This document shows, piece by piece, positions 35,583 through 45,091 of a DNA stretch of 64,000 nucleotides (the stretch's first letter is position 1; each line of letters begins with the position of its first letter). Origin of the DNA: Lachnospiraceae bacterium (GTDB taxonomy: Bacteria > Bacillota > Clostridia > Lachnospirales > Lachnospiraceae); assembly GCA_017553505.1 (NCBI GenBank), contig JAFZLD010000022.1, positions 1 through 64,000 of the forward strand, given 5' to 3'. Both the position numbers and the translations under genes were made by a program. The notes under the pieces were generated by a model. That model was not told where the DNA came from. It ran no database searches and saw only the letters and a list, made by a program, of their open reading frames with translations.

Positions 35583-37259
35583 TTGAATAAAGAGAAAGAA
35601 AAGAACGTTTCAAAGCTTAAGATAATCCCCTTAGGCGGCTTGGAACAGATCGGAATGAACATTACTGCCTTCGAGTATGAAGACAGTATTATTGTCGTGG
35701 ACTGCGGTCTTGCATTCCCCGAAGGCGATATGCTGGGAATCGACCTTGTAATCCCCGACGTAACATATCTTAAAGAGAATATTGATAAGGTAAAGGGATT
35801 TGTAATTACTCACGGTCACGAAGACCATATCGGCGCGCTTCCCTATGTGCTTAGGGATGTTAACGTGCCTATTTATGCTACTAAGCTTACAATCGGCATC
35901 ATTGAAAACAAGCTCAAAGAACACGAAGGACTTTTAAAGAACGTTAAGAGAAAGGTCGTTAAGTTCGGTCAGAGCATTAATCTCGGACAGTTCAGGGTTG
36001 AGTTCATCAAGACCAATCACTCTATTGTCGACGCTGCTGCTCTTGCCATCTTCTCTCCCGCGGGAGTTATAGTGCACACCGGCGACTTTAAGGTAGACTA
36101 CACACCTGTATACGGCGACTCTATCGACCTTGAGCGTTTTGCCACTCTCGGTAAGAAAGGCGTGCTTGCACTTATGTGCGACTCCACCAACGCCGAGCGT
36201 CCCGGATTCACCCCTTCGGAGCGTACCGTCGGCAGAACCTTCGACACTATATTTAATGAGCACAAGAATACGCGTATCATAATTGCTACTTTTGCATCCA
36301 ACGTTGACCGAGTTCAGCAGATTATAAACACTGCTCACGCTCACGGACGTAAGGTTGCGGTGGAAGGCCGCAGCATGGTCAGCATCATTGATATTGCGCA
36401 GACTTTAAAAAGAATATCCATTCCTCAGAATACTCTCGTGGATGTGGACCAGATTAAGAACTTCCCGCCGGAGCAGACGGTTATCATCACCACCGGAAGC
36501 CAGGGCGAAAGCATGGCTGCTCTTTCCAGAATGGCTAACGGCACTCACAAGAAGGTTTCCATCGGTGCCGGCGATACAGTAATTTTCTCATCTAACCCCA
36601 TTCCCGGTAACGAGAAGGCGGTTACGAAGATTATCAACGAGCTTTTGGTTAAGGGCGCAGACGTTATCTTCCAGGATGCTCACGTATCCGGACACGCATG
36701 TGCCGAAGAGATTAAGCTCATTTATTCCCTTGTACAGCCCAAGTACTCACTTCCCGTACACGGAGAATACAAGCACTTAAAAGCTCAGGCCAAGATTGCC
36801 GAGTCTCTCGGATTTGAGAAGGACAAGATTGTTATTCTTCGCTCGGGCGACGTGCTCGAACTTTCCGAAGACGAGGCCAAGGTTGTGGACAAGGTTCCTT
36901 GCCAGTCTGTTTACGTAGACGGACTCGGTGTCGGCGACGTAGGTAACTCGGTTCTTAAGGATCGTCAGAGACTTTCCGAAAGCGGTGTTGTTATCGCAAG
37001 CATCGTAGTGGACGAGTACTCAGGCACCATGATTGCGGGCCCCGACGTATATACCCGTGGCTGCATTTATGAGAAAGAATCCGAGGAGATTCTCGAAGGC
37101 GCACGTCAGGAACTTACCAGAGCACTCAACAGTGCCTTTGACAGGAATATTTTTGACTGGGGCAAGCTTAAGACGATTATGAAGGATACTCTTTCAGAGT
37201 ACTTCTGGCGTACCAACAAGCGTCGCCCGGTTATCGTACCCATTATAAGCGGAGTGTAG
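35583..37259 (+). CDS. rnj: Ribonuclease J
   Basis: 558 residues. Metallo-beta-lactamase motif THGHEDHIGALPYVL binds the catalytic zincs, followed by the beta-CASP domain (ATFASNVDRVQQIINTAHAH) and the C-terminal domain after the VPVHGEYKHL-type segment (SLPVHGEYKHLKAQA). It is a 5'-3' exonuclease and endonuclease of mRNA decay and rRNA maturation. Start is TTG 35583 with GGAGAAAGGA upstream. Eighteen bases after DUF1292, so probably same transcript. Confidence 0.96.
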   Translation: MNKEKEKNVSKLKIIPLGGLEQIGMNITAFEYEDSIIVVDCGLAFPEGDMLGIDLVIPDVTYLKENIDKVKGFVITHGHEDHIGALPYVLRDVNVPIYATKLTIGIIENKLKEHEGLLKNVKRKVVKFGQSINLGQFRVEFIKTNHSIVDAAALAIFSPAGVIVHTGDFKVDYTPVYGDSIDLERFATLGKKGVLALMCDSTNAERPGFTPSERTVGRTFDTIFNEHKNTRIIIATFASNVDRVQQIINTAHAHGRKVAVEGRSMVSIIDIAQTLKRISIPQNTLVDVDQIKNFPPEQTVIITTGSQGESMAALSRMANGTHKKVSIGAGDTVIFSSNPIPGNEKAVTKIINELLVKGADVIFQDAHVSGHACAEEIKLIYSLVQPKYSLPVHGEYKHLKAQAKIAESLGFEKDKIVILRSGDVLELSEDEAKVVDKVPCQSVYVDGLGVGDVGNSVLKDRQRLSESGVVIASIVVDEYSGTMIAGPDVYTRGCIYEKESEEILEGARQELTRALNSAFDRNIFDWGKLKTIMKDTLSEYFWRTNKRRPVIVPIISGV

Positions 37260-37294
37260 TTTTTCTTTGGCCACCGTAGGATAGGAGGCATGAT

Positions 37295-37618
37295 ATGACA
37301 GATTTAACCTACTTAAGCAATCAGGTACTCGACGCGATTCGCAATACGCCCGAGTATGCGGAGTTTATAAGGCTTCTCAATCATTTGAGAGAGAATCCCG
37401 AGCTTTATGCCCGCGTGGATGAGATGAGGGACAAGAATTTCCTGATTCAGCAGGGCGATGTCGGCGATCCGTACGATATGATGGATGCATTGACTAATGA
37501 GTACGAAGATGTTATTAATAATAAAGCGGTAGGCGAGTTTATCACTGCCGAAGTGGCACTTTGTAAGATGATACATGAGTTCAACAGAAATGTTGCCGCG
37601 GGTTTGGAGATTGAATAA
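37295..37618 (+). CDS. YlbF/YmcA-family protein
   Basis: 107 residues, all helical (LSNQVLDAIRNTPEYAEFIR ... EDVINNKAVGEFITAEVALC). In Bacillus, YlbF, YmcA and YaaT form a complex that helps RNase Y-dependent mRNA processing and development. Location next to RNase J is suggestive. AGGAGG sits six bases ahead of ATG 37295; the stop overlaps the next start (TAATG). Confidence 0.85.
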   Translation: MTDLTYLSNQVLDAIRNTPEYAEFIRLLNHLRENPELYARVDEMRDKNFLIQQGDVGDPYDMMDALTNEYEDVINNKAVGEFITAEVALCKMIHEFNRNVAAGLEIE

Positions 37619-38016
37619 TGAAACTCACACAGATTTTGGCCACGATTCTTTCGGCAATCATTAAGATTGCCGTAGCAATCTGGATAGTTAATTTCTTATA
37701 TACGAAGACATTGGCGGCGTACGATTTTGGGTACAGAATCTTTACCGAAGCACCCATTGCGCCCTCACCCGGAAGAGATGTGGTAGTGTCTTACACCGAG
37801 GGCAAGTCCTTTAAAGACCTTGCCAAGACCCTTGAAGAAAAGGGACTTGTAAGAGACTACAAGCTTGCCATGATTCAGATGTACGTATCCGTTTACAAGG
37901 ATACCATCAGACCCGGCTCATACACGCTCAACACATCCATGACTACCGAGGAAATGATGAAGGCTATGAGCCCTTCCAAGAACGGCTCGGAAGATGATAA
38001 AGACAAAGAGGAATAG
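37618..38016 (+). CDS. MltG N-terminal-like membrane protein without the catalytic domain
   Basis: 132 residues. One N-terminal membrane helix, then a LysM-like region typical of the start of endolytic transglycosylase MltG (VVVSYTEGKSFKDLAKTLEE, KDTIRPGSYTLNTSMTTEEM). It ends in an acidic tail without the YceG catalytic domain with its glutamate. Bacillus has full-length mltG (yrrL) at this place in the operon, so this looks like a reduced descendant that might bind glycan or partners only. There is no frameshift visible around the stop. Confidence 0.75.
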   Translation: MKLTQILATILSAIIKIAVAIWIVNFLYTKTLAAYDFGYRIFTEAPIAPSPGRDVVVSYTEGKSFKDLAKTLEEKGLVRDYKLAMIQMYVSVYKDTIRPGSYTLNTSMTTEEMMKAMSPSKNGSEDDKDKEE

Positions 38017-38019
38017 CAC

Positions 38020-38673
38020 GTGATAGTCAATGAGCGCATGACCTCATTCATAAATTCATATGCCTCGGCGGATTCCGAAGCCCTTTCGGAACTTGAGAGG
38101 TTCTCACTTGAAACCAATGTACCGATTATACGCAAGGAGATGCAGACACTTATTAAGTTTCTTCTTGCCGCGCACAGTCCGCGCTCCGTTTTGGAGGTAG
38201 GAACCGCCATTGGTTTTTCCGCTGTTTTGATGGCCGATAATCTGCCCGAAGATTCCCACATCACCACCATCGAGAAGTACGAGAAACGTATCCCGGTGGC
38301 ACGCGAGAACTTCAAGAAGTTTGGATATGAGGACAAGATTACACTTCTAGAAGGGGACGCCACAGATATACTTAAGGAGCTTACAGGTTCTTTTGACTTT
38401 ATCTTCATGGATGCAGCCAAGGGGCAGTATATTAACTTCTTCCCGGATATCATGAGGCTTCTCGCACCGGGCGGAATCCTTCTTACGGACAACGTGATGC
38501 AGGAAGGCGATATCTTAGAGTCCAAATTCGCGGTTGAACGCCGTAACCGCACCATATACAAGCGTATGCGCGACTATCTTTACGAGCTTACGCACAATGA
38601 CGCACTTACAACCGTAATTCTTCCCATCGGGGACGGAGTTACCATCAGCACCAAAAGGAAACAAAATGATTAA
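38020..38673 (+). CDS. trmR: tRNA 5-hydroxyuridine O-methyltransferase TrmR (YrrM family)
   Basis: 217 residues, class I SAM O-methyltransferase: VLEVGTAIGFSAVLMADNL (motif I), TTIEKYEKRIPVARENF, FDFIFMDAAKGQYINFFPD and the LLTDNVMQEGD motif. TrmR methylates ho5U34 to mo5U34 in tRNA. GTG 38020 start follows GAGGA at a good distance. It overlaps by 8 bases the U32 gene, whose product makes ho5U, so the two steps are co-encoded. Confidence 0.9.
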   Translation: MIVNERMTSFINSYASADSEALSELERFSLETNVPIIRKEMQTLIKFLLAAHSPRSVLEVGTAIGFSAVLMADNLPEDSHITTIEKYEKRIPVARENFKKFGYEDKITLLEGDATDILKELTGSFDFIFMDAAKGQYINFFPDIMRLLAPGGILLTDNVMQEGDILESKFAVERRNRTIYKRMRDYLYELTHNDALTTVILPIGDGVTISTKRKQND

Positions 38674-39910
38674 AAAACCCGAACTGCTGGTTCCCGCCGG
38701 CAGCCTTGAAGTATTAAAAACCGCAGTTATATACGGAGCCGACGCCGTCTTCATCGGTGGCGAGGCTTTCGGTCTGCGCGCCAAGGCCAAGAACTTTTCC
38801 AAAGAAGAGATGGCCGAAGGCATCAAATTTGCTCACGACCACGGCGCCAAGGTTCACGTTACCGCCAATATCCTTGCGCACAATTACGATCTTGACGGCG
38901 CCCGCGAGTATTTCAAAGAGTTAAAAGAACTGGGCCCCGATGCCCTTATCATCGCCGACCCCGGCATGTTTCAGATTGCAAGGGAAATCTGCCCTGAGAT
39001 AGAGATTCACATTTCCACCCAGGCCAATAACACGAACTATGCAACCTGCAATTTCTGGTACGGCCTCGGCGCCAAGCGCGTAGTTATGGCGCGCGAATTG
39101 TCTCTTCGTGAGATTAAGGAGATTCGTGAGAATGTTCCCGCCGACAAGGAAATCGAGTGCTTTATACACGGCGCCATGTGCATTTCCTATTCCGGCAGAT
39201 GCTTACTCAGCAATTATTTCGTAGGTCGCGACGCCAACCGAGGTGCCTGCACTCACCCTTGCCGCTGGAAGTATGCGGTAGTGGAAGAGAAGCGTCCCGG
39301 CGTATACCTTCCCGTATACGAGAATGAGCGCGGAACCTTTATTTTTAATTCCAAAGACCTTTGCATGGTGGACCACATCCCCGAGCTCGTGGATGCGGGT
39401 ATCGACAGCTACAAGATTGAAGGCCGCATGAAGACCGCCTTGTACGTTGCCACCGTTGCGCGTACTTACAGGAAGGCCATCGACGATTTCTTTGAGTCCC
39501 GTGCAAAGTACGAGGCTAACCTTGGGTGGTACCGCGAAGAGATTGCCAAGTGCACTTACCGACATTTTTCCACGGGCTTTTATTTTGGCAAGCCCGACGA
39601 AGACAGTCAGGTGTACGATTCCAACACATACGTCAATGAATACATTTACCTCGGCACCGTAGAGCGCGCCGACGGTAATCGCGCATATATAGAGCAAAAG
39701 AACAAGTTCCTCGTAGGCGACGAGATTGAAATCATGAAGCCTTCGGGAGACAACGTTAAGGTCAAGGTTCTTTCCATACAGGACGAAGACGGTAACGAAA
39801 TGGAGTCCTGCCCTCATTCAAGGCAGAAGCTCTGCATCACGCTGTCAGAGCCGGCTAAGGAGTATGACATTTTGCGCGTCAAAGGTGTAAATTCAACAAA
39901 CGCGGAATAA
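38666..39910 (+). CDS. U32-family protein, tRNA uridine-34 hydroxylation (TrhP-like)
   Basis: 414 residues. U32 signature: KPELLVPAGSLEVLKTAVIY, ADAVFIGG, and the cysteine-rich stretch FIHGAMCISYSGRCLLSNYF with RGACTHPCRWKY, which ligates an iron-sulfur cluster. The C-terminal part is a beta-barrel domain. Despite the old name peptidase U32, TrhP-type members form 5-hydroxyuridine at tRNA position 34 using prephenate; here the downstream-acting TrmR is encoded immediately upstream with overlap. Confidence 0.9.
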   Translation: MIKKPELLVPAGSLEVLKTAVIYGADAVFIGGEAFGLRAKAKNFSKEEMAEGIKFAHDHGAKVHVTANILAHNYDLDGAREYFKELKELGPDALIIADPGMFQIAREICPEIEIHISTQANNTNYATCNFWYGLGAKRVVMARELSLREIKEIRENVPADKEIECFIHGAMCISYSGRCLLSNYFVGRDANRGACTHPCRWKYAVVEEKRPGVYLPVYENERGTFIFNSKDLCMVDHIPELVDAGIDSYKIEGRMKTALYVATVARTYRKAIDDFFESRAKYEANLGWYREEIAKCTYRHFSTGFYFGKPDEDSQVYDSNTYVNEYIYLGTVERADGNRAYIEQKNKFLVGDEIEIMKPSGDNVKVKVLSIQDEDGNEMESCPHSRQKLCITLSEPAKEYDILRVKGVNSTNAE

Positions 39911-39941
39911 TTATATTTTTCTTATTTATCTAAGAGTTATA

Positions 39942-39971
39942 TTGACCGAATTTACGACTTTGGGGTAAAAT
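39942..39971 (+). promoter_or_regulatory. Promoter of glnN
   Basis: TTGACC (39942-39947), 18-bp spacer, TAAAAT (39966-39971), 30 bases before the start codon. Confidence 0.65.
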
Positions 39972-40001
39972 CCATTAAAAAGCATAAAAGAGGAAACCGA
40001 C

Positions 40002-42113
40002 ATGTGTGCTAAAGCCAATATCGAAGAGATTTTTGCCAAAAATGTTTTTACCGTCGGAAAGATGAAGGAATACCTTCCCGAGCAGGTATTTAAGGAAGTC
40101 ATGCAGGTCAGAGAAGAGGGCGGAGAGCTTTCTTTGAAAACAGCTGACGTTGTGGCCGCTGCCATGAAAGACTGGGCAGTTTCAAACGGTGCCACTCACT
40201 TCACACATTGGTTCCAGCCTCTTACAGGCATCACTGCCGAGAAGCAGGATGCATTTATTAAACACCCCGACGAGGAAGGCAGATGCCTCCTTGAGTTCTC
40301 GGGTAAAGAATTGATTAAAGGCGAGGCGGATGCGTCAAGCTTCCCTTCGGGCGGACTTCGCGCTACTTTCGAGGCGCGCGGTTACACAGCCTGGGACATG
40401 ACCAGCCCCGCATTTCTTAAAGAAGACGCCATCGGCGTTGTTCTCTGTATTCCCACGGCATTTTGTTCATACAAAGGCGAAGCGCTTGATATGAAGACAC
40501 CGCTCCTTCGTTCCATGGAGGCAGTGAGTGAGCAGAGTATCAGGCTCCTTAGATTGTTCGGAAATACCACGTCCAAGAAAGTTACCGCTTCGGTAGGACC
40601 CGAGCAGGAATACTTCCTTGTGGACAGAGATAAATATTTAAAGAGACAGGACCTTATTTTTGCGGGTCGCACTCTTTTCGGCGCTCCCGCTCCCAAGGGT
40701 CAGGAGCTTGACGATCACTACTACGGCACCATCGAAGAGAGCATCGGAAGCTACATGAGCGACTTAAATGTGGAGCTTTGGAAGCTTGGCGTTACCGCCA
40801 AGACTCAGCACAACGAAGCTGCTCCCGCTCAGCACGAACTTGCTCCCATCTACGAGACTGCCAACATCGCTATGGACCACAACCAGCTTACCATGGAGAT
40901 TATGAAGAAAGTGGCTACCCGCCACAATCTTGCGTGCCTCCTTCACGAGAAGCCCTTCACAGGTGTCAACGGTTCCGGTAAGCACGATAACTGGTCGCTC
41001 AGCACCGATGACGGTATTAACTTAATCGATCCCGGCGATACGCCCAATGAAAATATACAGTTTCTTTTGGTGCTTTCCTGCATCCTTAAGGCTGTTGACA
41101 GACATGCGGACTTATTAAGACTCAGCGCCGCATGCCCCGGTAACGATGAACGTCTCGGAGGTTCAGAGGCTCCGCCCGCTATCATTTCCGTGTTCTTAGG
41201 CGCTCAGCTTGAGGATGTTGTACGTCAGCTTGTAGAGACAGGTGCTGCCAGCAAACTTATTTCAGGCGGTAAGCTTATGACCGGCGTATCCACCATTCAG
41301 GATTTTGAGAAGGATGCGACAGACCGTAACCGTACTTCGCCGTTTGCTTTTACCGGTAACAAGTTTGAGTTCAGAAGCGTAGGTAGCTCAGATTCCATAG
41401 GTAGCGCTAACACTACTCTTAATACTATCGTTGCAGAGAGCTTCTCCGAAGCTTGCGATATACTTGAGAAAGCGGATGATTTCGGTGCCGCTGTTCATGA
41501 TTTGATTAAGAAGAATCTTACCGAGCATCAGAGAATTATTTTCTCCGGCGACGGTTATTCCGAGGAATGGGTAGAGGAAGCCAAGAGACGCGGTCTTCCC
41601 AATCTTCCCACTATGGCTGAGGCTATTTCCGCTCTTACCACCGATAAGGCGGTTGCGCTTTACGAGAAGTTTAAGATATTTACCAGAGCCGAGCTTGAAT
41701 CCAGAAGCGAAGTTTTGTACGAGACATACTCAAAGACCATTAACATTGAGGCTCACACCATGACCGGTATGGCTTCCAAGCAGATTATTCCTGCGGTTAT
41801 GTCTTATGCGAAGTCTCTTGCGGACACCATTAACTCCATGAAGGCAGCAGGCGTAGAGCCCGAAGTTCCCGTTAAGATGCTTAAGCAGGTCAATGAGTAC
41901 TTAAGCGAAATGCAGGATGCTCTTGAGAAGATGAAGGATGCCAGAAAAGCCGCTGTAGGTATCAGCAATCAGAAAGAACGTGCTCTTGCTTACATGCGCA
42001 CTGTAGTTCCCGCCATGAAGGCACTTCGCGATCCTGCGGATAAGCTTGAGAAGATTGTCAATAAGAAGTATTGGCCGTTCCCGACTTATGCGGATTTGAT
42101 GTTCGAAGTATAA
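40002..42113 (+). CDS. glnN: Glutamine synthetase type III (GlnN)
   Basis: 703 residues, the type III length. ThtxWFQP-type motif (FTHWFQPLTG), VGPEQEYFLVD with metal-binding glutamates, AAPAQHELAPIYE, TGVNGSGKHDNWS for ATP/glutamate binding, and RNRTSPFAFTGNKFEFRSVG with the catalytic loop. It condenses ammonia and glutamate to glutamine. Type III enzymes are frequent in rumen and gut anaerobes. AAAGAGGAAA precedes ATG 40002. Monocistronic with its own promoter. Confidence 0.97.
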   Translation: MCAKANIEEIFAKNVFTVGKMKEYLPEQVFKEVMQVREEGGELSLKTADVVAAAMKDWAVSNGATHFTHWFQPLTGITAEKQDAFIKHPDEEGRCLLEFSGKELIKGEADASSFPSGGLRATFEARGYTAWDMTSPAFLKEDAIGVVLCIPTAFCSYKGEALDMKTPLLRSMEAVSEQSIRLLRLFGNTTSKKVTASVGPEQEYFLVDRDKYLKRQDLIFAGRTLFGAPAPKGQELDDHYYGTIEESIGSYMSDLNVELWKLGVTAKTQHNEAAPAQHELAPIYETANIAMDHNQLTMEIMKKVATRHNLACLLHEKPFTGVNGSGKHDNWSLSTDDGINLIDPGDTPNENIQFLLVLSCILKAVDRHADLLRLSAACPGNDERLGGSEAPPAIISVFLGAQLEDVVRQLVETGAASKLISGGKLMTGVSTIQDFEKDATDRNRTSPFAFTGNKFEFRSVGSSDSIGSANTTLNTIVAESFSEACDILEKADDFGAAVHDLIKKNLTEHQRIIFSGDGYSEEWVEEAKRRGLPNLPTMAEAISALTTDKAVALYEKFKIFTRAELESRSEVLYETYSKTINIEAHTMTGMASKQIIPAVMSYAKSLADTINSMKAAGVEPEVPVKMLKQVNEYLSEMQDALEKMKDARKAAVGISNQKERALAYMRTVVPAMKALRDPADKLEKIVNKKYWPFPTYADLMFEV

Positions 42114-42137
42114 GGAATCACCGACGTGTCTTTAGAT

Positions 42138-42166
42138 TTACAAATTTAATTTCTTTATGCTATAAT
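42138..42166 (+). promoter_or_regulatory. Promoter of the aldolase gene
   Basis: TTACAA (42138-42143), 17-bp spacer and perfect TATAAT (42161-42166) with an extended TGC just before it. The leader would be about 85 bases. I saw no riboswitch-like structure in it. Confidence 0.7.
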
Positions 42167-42258
42167 ACTTGTTGGTTTCGCGACCGTACCAAGATTCTAA
42201 TGTGCCCTCGCGCATATTATTATAAAAATCAATTATTTCACATAAAGGAGGACAAAAA

Positions 42259-43227
42259 ATGTCTTTAGTTACCACAACTGAAATGTTTAAGAAGGCATAT
42301 GACGGCGGTTACGCAGTCGGCGCTTTCAATGTAAACAACATGGAAATCGTACAGGGTATCACTGAAGCTGCAGGCGAGTTAAAGAGCCCTGTTATTCTTC
42401 AGGTTTCAAAGGGTGCGCGTGCATACGCTAACCACACTTATCTTGTAAAGCTTGTTGAAGCAGCTGTTATCGAGAATCCCGAGATTCCGATCGCTCTTCA
42501 CCTTGACCACGGCGATTCTTTCGAACTTTGTAAGTCTTGTATCGACGGCGGATTCACTTCCGTTATGATCGATGCATCTTCCAAGTCTTTCGAGGACAAC
42601 ATCGCTCTTACCAAGCAGGTAGTTGAATACGCTCACGAGCACGGCGTAGTAGTAGAAGCAGAACTTGGTACCCTTGCAGGTATCGAGGATGAAGTAGTTG
42701 TAGAAGCAGGTCACGAGTCTTACACCAGACCTGAAGAAGTTGAAGAGTTCGTTACACGTACAGGTTGTGACTCTCTTGCAATCGCTATCGGTACTTCACA
42801 CGGCGCTTACAAGTTCACCGCAGCACAGTGCACCAGAAATGCTGACGGCATCCTTGTTCCCCCTCCGCTTCGTTTCGACGTACTTGAAGAGGTTTCCAAG
42901 CGTCTTCCCGGCTTCCCCATCGTACTTCACGGTTCATCTTCGGTTCCTCAGGAATTCGTTAAGATGGTTAACCAGTACGGCGGCAACATGCCCGACGCTG
43001 TAGGTATTCCGGAAGAACAGCTTCGTAAGGCTGCTACCCTTTCCGTATGTAAGATTAACATCGACTCCGATATTCGTCTTGCAATGACCGGTAACATCCG
43101 TAAGTACTTCGCTGAGCATCCCGATCACTTCGATCCCAGACAGTACTTAAAGCCCGCTCGTCAGGCTGTTAAGGACATGGTTGCTCACAAGATCGTTAAC
43201 GTTCTTGGTTCTAACGGTAAGGCTTAA
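42259..43227 (+). CDS. fba: Class II fructose-bisphosphate aldolase
   Basis: 322 residues. Zinc and substrate motifs of class II aldolase: AFNVNNMEIVQGI, IALHLDHGDSFELCKSCIDG, VEAELGTLAGIEDEVV, IAIGTSHGAYKF, and IVLHGSSSVPQEFV with the second zinc His. It cleaves fructose 1,6-bisphosphate in glycolysis. The AAAGGAGGA ribosome site and codon choice suggest high expression. Followed by a strong terminator. Confidence 0.96.
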   Translation: MSLVTTTEMFKKAYDGGYAVGAFNVNNMEIVQGITEAAGELKSPVILQVSKGARAYANHTYLVKLVEAAVIENPEIPIALHLDHGDSFELCKSCIDGGFTSVMIDASSKSFEDNIALTKQVVEYAHEHGVVVEAELGTLAGIEDEVVVEAGHESYTRPEEVEEFVTRTGCDSLAIAIGTSHGAYKFTAAQCTRNADGILVPPPLRFDVLEEVSKRLPGFPIVLHGSSSVPQEFVKMVNQYGGNMPDAVGIPEEQLRKAATLSVCKINIDSDIRLAMTGNIRKYFAEHPDHFDPRQYLKPARQAVKDMVAHKIVNVLGSNGKA

Positions 43228-43244
43228 TTAAAAAAGTATAAATT

Positions 43245-43276
43245 TCGCCCTGGAGTATTTCTTCAGGGCGATTTTT
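43245..43276 (+). terminator. Terminator of the aldolase gene
   Basis: TCGCCCTG and CAGGGCGA pair around an 11-base loop and run into TTTTTATG, about 18 bases after the stop. Confidence 0.88.
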
Positions 43277-43346
43277 ATGCTACCATATGAATTGCGCGAG
43301 ATTTTACCGCGCTAAATCATCAAAGAGAGGTTACGGGTTAGTTTAT

Positions 43347-45023
43347 ATGATGAAATTTTCCGAAATGCCCTATGAAAGGGCAGACTACGCTAAGCTTAAA
43401 GAAGAAATCGTTAAGCTTACCGAAGACTTAAAGAACGCCAAAAGCGGCGAGGAAGCTTTCGAAATCAATCGTAAAGCTACCAAGGCTTACGGACACGCAA
43501 GCACCATGCGTACCCTTTGCCACATCAGACACGACATTGACACTGCAGATAAATTCTATGAAGACGAGCAGGCTTACTACGATGAAATGGGTCCTACCAT
43601 GACAGAGGTAAGCGTTGCGTTCAAGAAGGCATTGTATGATTGTCCCTTCAGAGATTATCTTGTGGAGAAGTTAGGTCCTGTTACTTTTAAGAACATTGAA
43701 CTTGAGATGCGTTCTTTTGTACCTGACATGGTACCCCTTATGCAGGAAGAGAATGCACTTGTAACAGAGTACGGCAAGCTCATCGCTTCTGCCAAGATTG
43801 ACTGGGAAGGTGAGGTATTGAACCTCTCCCTTATGACCAAGTATACGACTGACAAGGACCGTGAAGTACGTAAGAAAGCCTACGCTAAGACCACAGGCTT
43901 CCTTCTTTCGGTACAGGACAAGCTTGACGAGATTTACGACAAGCTCGTTAAGAATCGTACCGCTCAGGCTAAGCTCCTTGGCTACGACAACTATCTTCCT
44001 CTCGGCTACGACCGCATGGGACGTAACGACTACGGCCCCAAGGAAGTTGAAGTCTTCAGAGACGAAGTTAAAAAGAAAATCGTTCCTCTTGCCTGCAAGA
44101 TTAACGAGAGACGTCGCGAGAGACTGGGTCTTGACCACTTGTACTACTACGATCCCGTTAACTTTAAGGACGGCGATCCCAGACCCATCGGAACTCCCGA
44201 AGAGATATTAAAAGAAGGCCAGAAGATGTACGCCGAGCTTTCTCCCGAGACCAAGGAATTCTTTGATTTCATGACAGAGAATGAGCTCTTCGACGTACTC
44301 GGTCGTAAGACCAAGCGCGCCGGCGGTTACATGACTTCCCTTCCCGACTATGATTATGCACCCTTTATTTTTGCTAACTTCAACGGTACTCAGCATGACG
44401 TAGAGGTTATCACTCATGAAGCAGGTCACGCATTCCAGGGATACGTTACTCGTAAGTACTATCCTGAGCTTAATGAAATCGGTATGGAGACAGCCGAGAT
44501 TCACTCCATGTCCATGGAATTCTTTACCGAGCCTTGGATGGAGCAGTTCTTTGGCGACAAGACCGACGATTACAGACTTGCTCACCTTGAAGGCGCCATT
44601 ACTTTCATCCCTTACGGATGTATGGTCGATGAGTTCCAGCACATCATCTATGCCAATCCCGAGATGAGCCCCAAGGAAAGACGCGACGTTTGGCTTAAGC
44701 TTGAGAAAGAATACAGACCTGACTTAGATTATGCAGACAACGCATTCTACACAAGCGGCGGATGGTGGCAGAGACAACCTCACATCTACAATTATCCTTT
44801 CTACTACATCGACTACTGTCTTGCTCAGACCGTAGCACTTGAGTACAAGGCTAAGATGGACGAGGATTACAAGGCTGCATGGGAAAGCTACTTAAAGCTT
44901 TGCAAGCTTTCCGCAAGCGATTTCTACTCCAAGATGCTTCCTCAGGCAGGCTTACGCGTTCCTTTCGAGGCAGGCTGCCTTGATAAGACTGTTGAAGTCA
45001 TCTCCAAGAAACTTGGATTCTAA
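43347..45023 (+). CDS. M3-family oligoendopeptidase (PepF-like)
   Basis: 558 residues, cytoplasmic zinc metallopeptidase. Zinc motif HEAGH in EVITHEAGHAFQGYVTRKYY, with a downstream Glu (GMETAEIHSMSMEFF). It degrades short peptides. The starts at 43347 and 43350 (MMKFSEMPYERADY) fit the family; upstream frame to 43287 is in the terminator and rejected. The GAGAGG ribosome site is a little far (about 16 bases). Confidence 0.93.
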   Translation: MMKFSEMPYERADYAKLKEEIVKLTEDLKNAKSGEEAFEINRKATKAYGHASTMRTLCHIRHDIDTADKFYEDEQAYYDEMGPTMTEVSVAFKKALYDCPFRDYLVEKLGPVTFKNIELEMRSFVPDMVPLMQEENALVTEYGKLIASAKIDWEGEVLNLSLMTKYTTDKDREVRKKAYAKTTGFLLSVQDKLDEIYDKLVKNRTAQAKLLGYDNYLPLGYDRMGRNDYGPKEVEVFRDEVKKKIVPLACKINERRRERLGLDHLYYYDPVNFKDGDPRPIGTPEEILKEGQKMYAELSPETKEFFDFMTENELFDVLGRKTKRAGGYMTSLPDYDYAPFIFANFNGTQHDVEVITHEAGHAFQGYVTRKYYPELNEIGMETAEIHSMSMEFFTEPWMEQFFGDKTDDYRLAHLEGAITFIPYGCMVDEFQHIIYANPEMSPKERRDVWLKLEKEYRPDLDYADNAFYTSGGWWQRQPHIYNYPFYYIDYCLAQTVALEYKAKMDEDYKAAWESYLKLCKLSASDFYSKMLPQAGLRVPFEAGCLDKTVEVISKKLGF

Positions 45024-45091
45024 GTTGTTAATTGCTTAGTAATAATCCGTATGTATAATTGCTGTACTAACCTGATAAGGAGGTTGTGGCT

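Noticed and set aside
40764-41185. Minus-strand and alternative-frame ORFs within glnN
   Set aside because: glnN is full length with all motifs; the others have no independent support.
42167-42258. Possible riboswitch in the long aldolase leader
   Set aside because: No conserved riboswitch core or stable nested helices could be recognised by eye.
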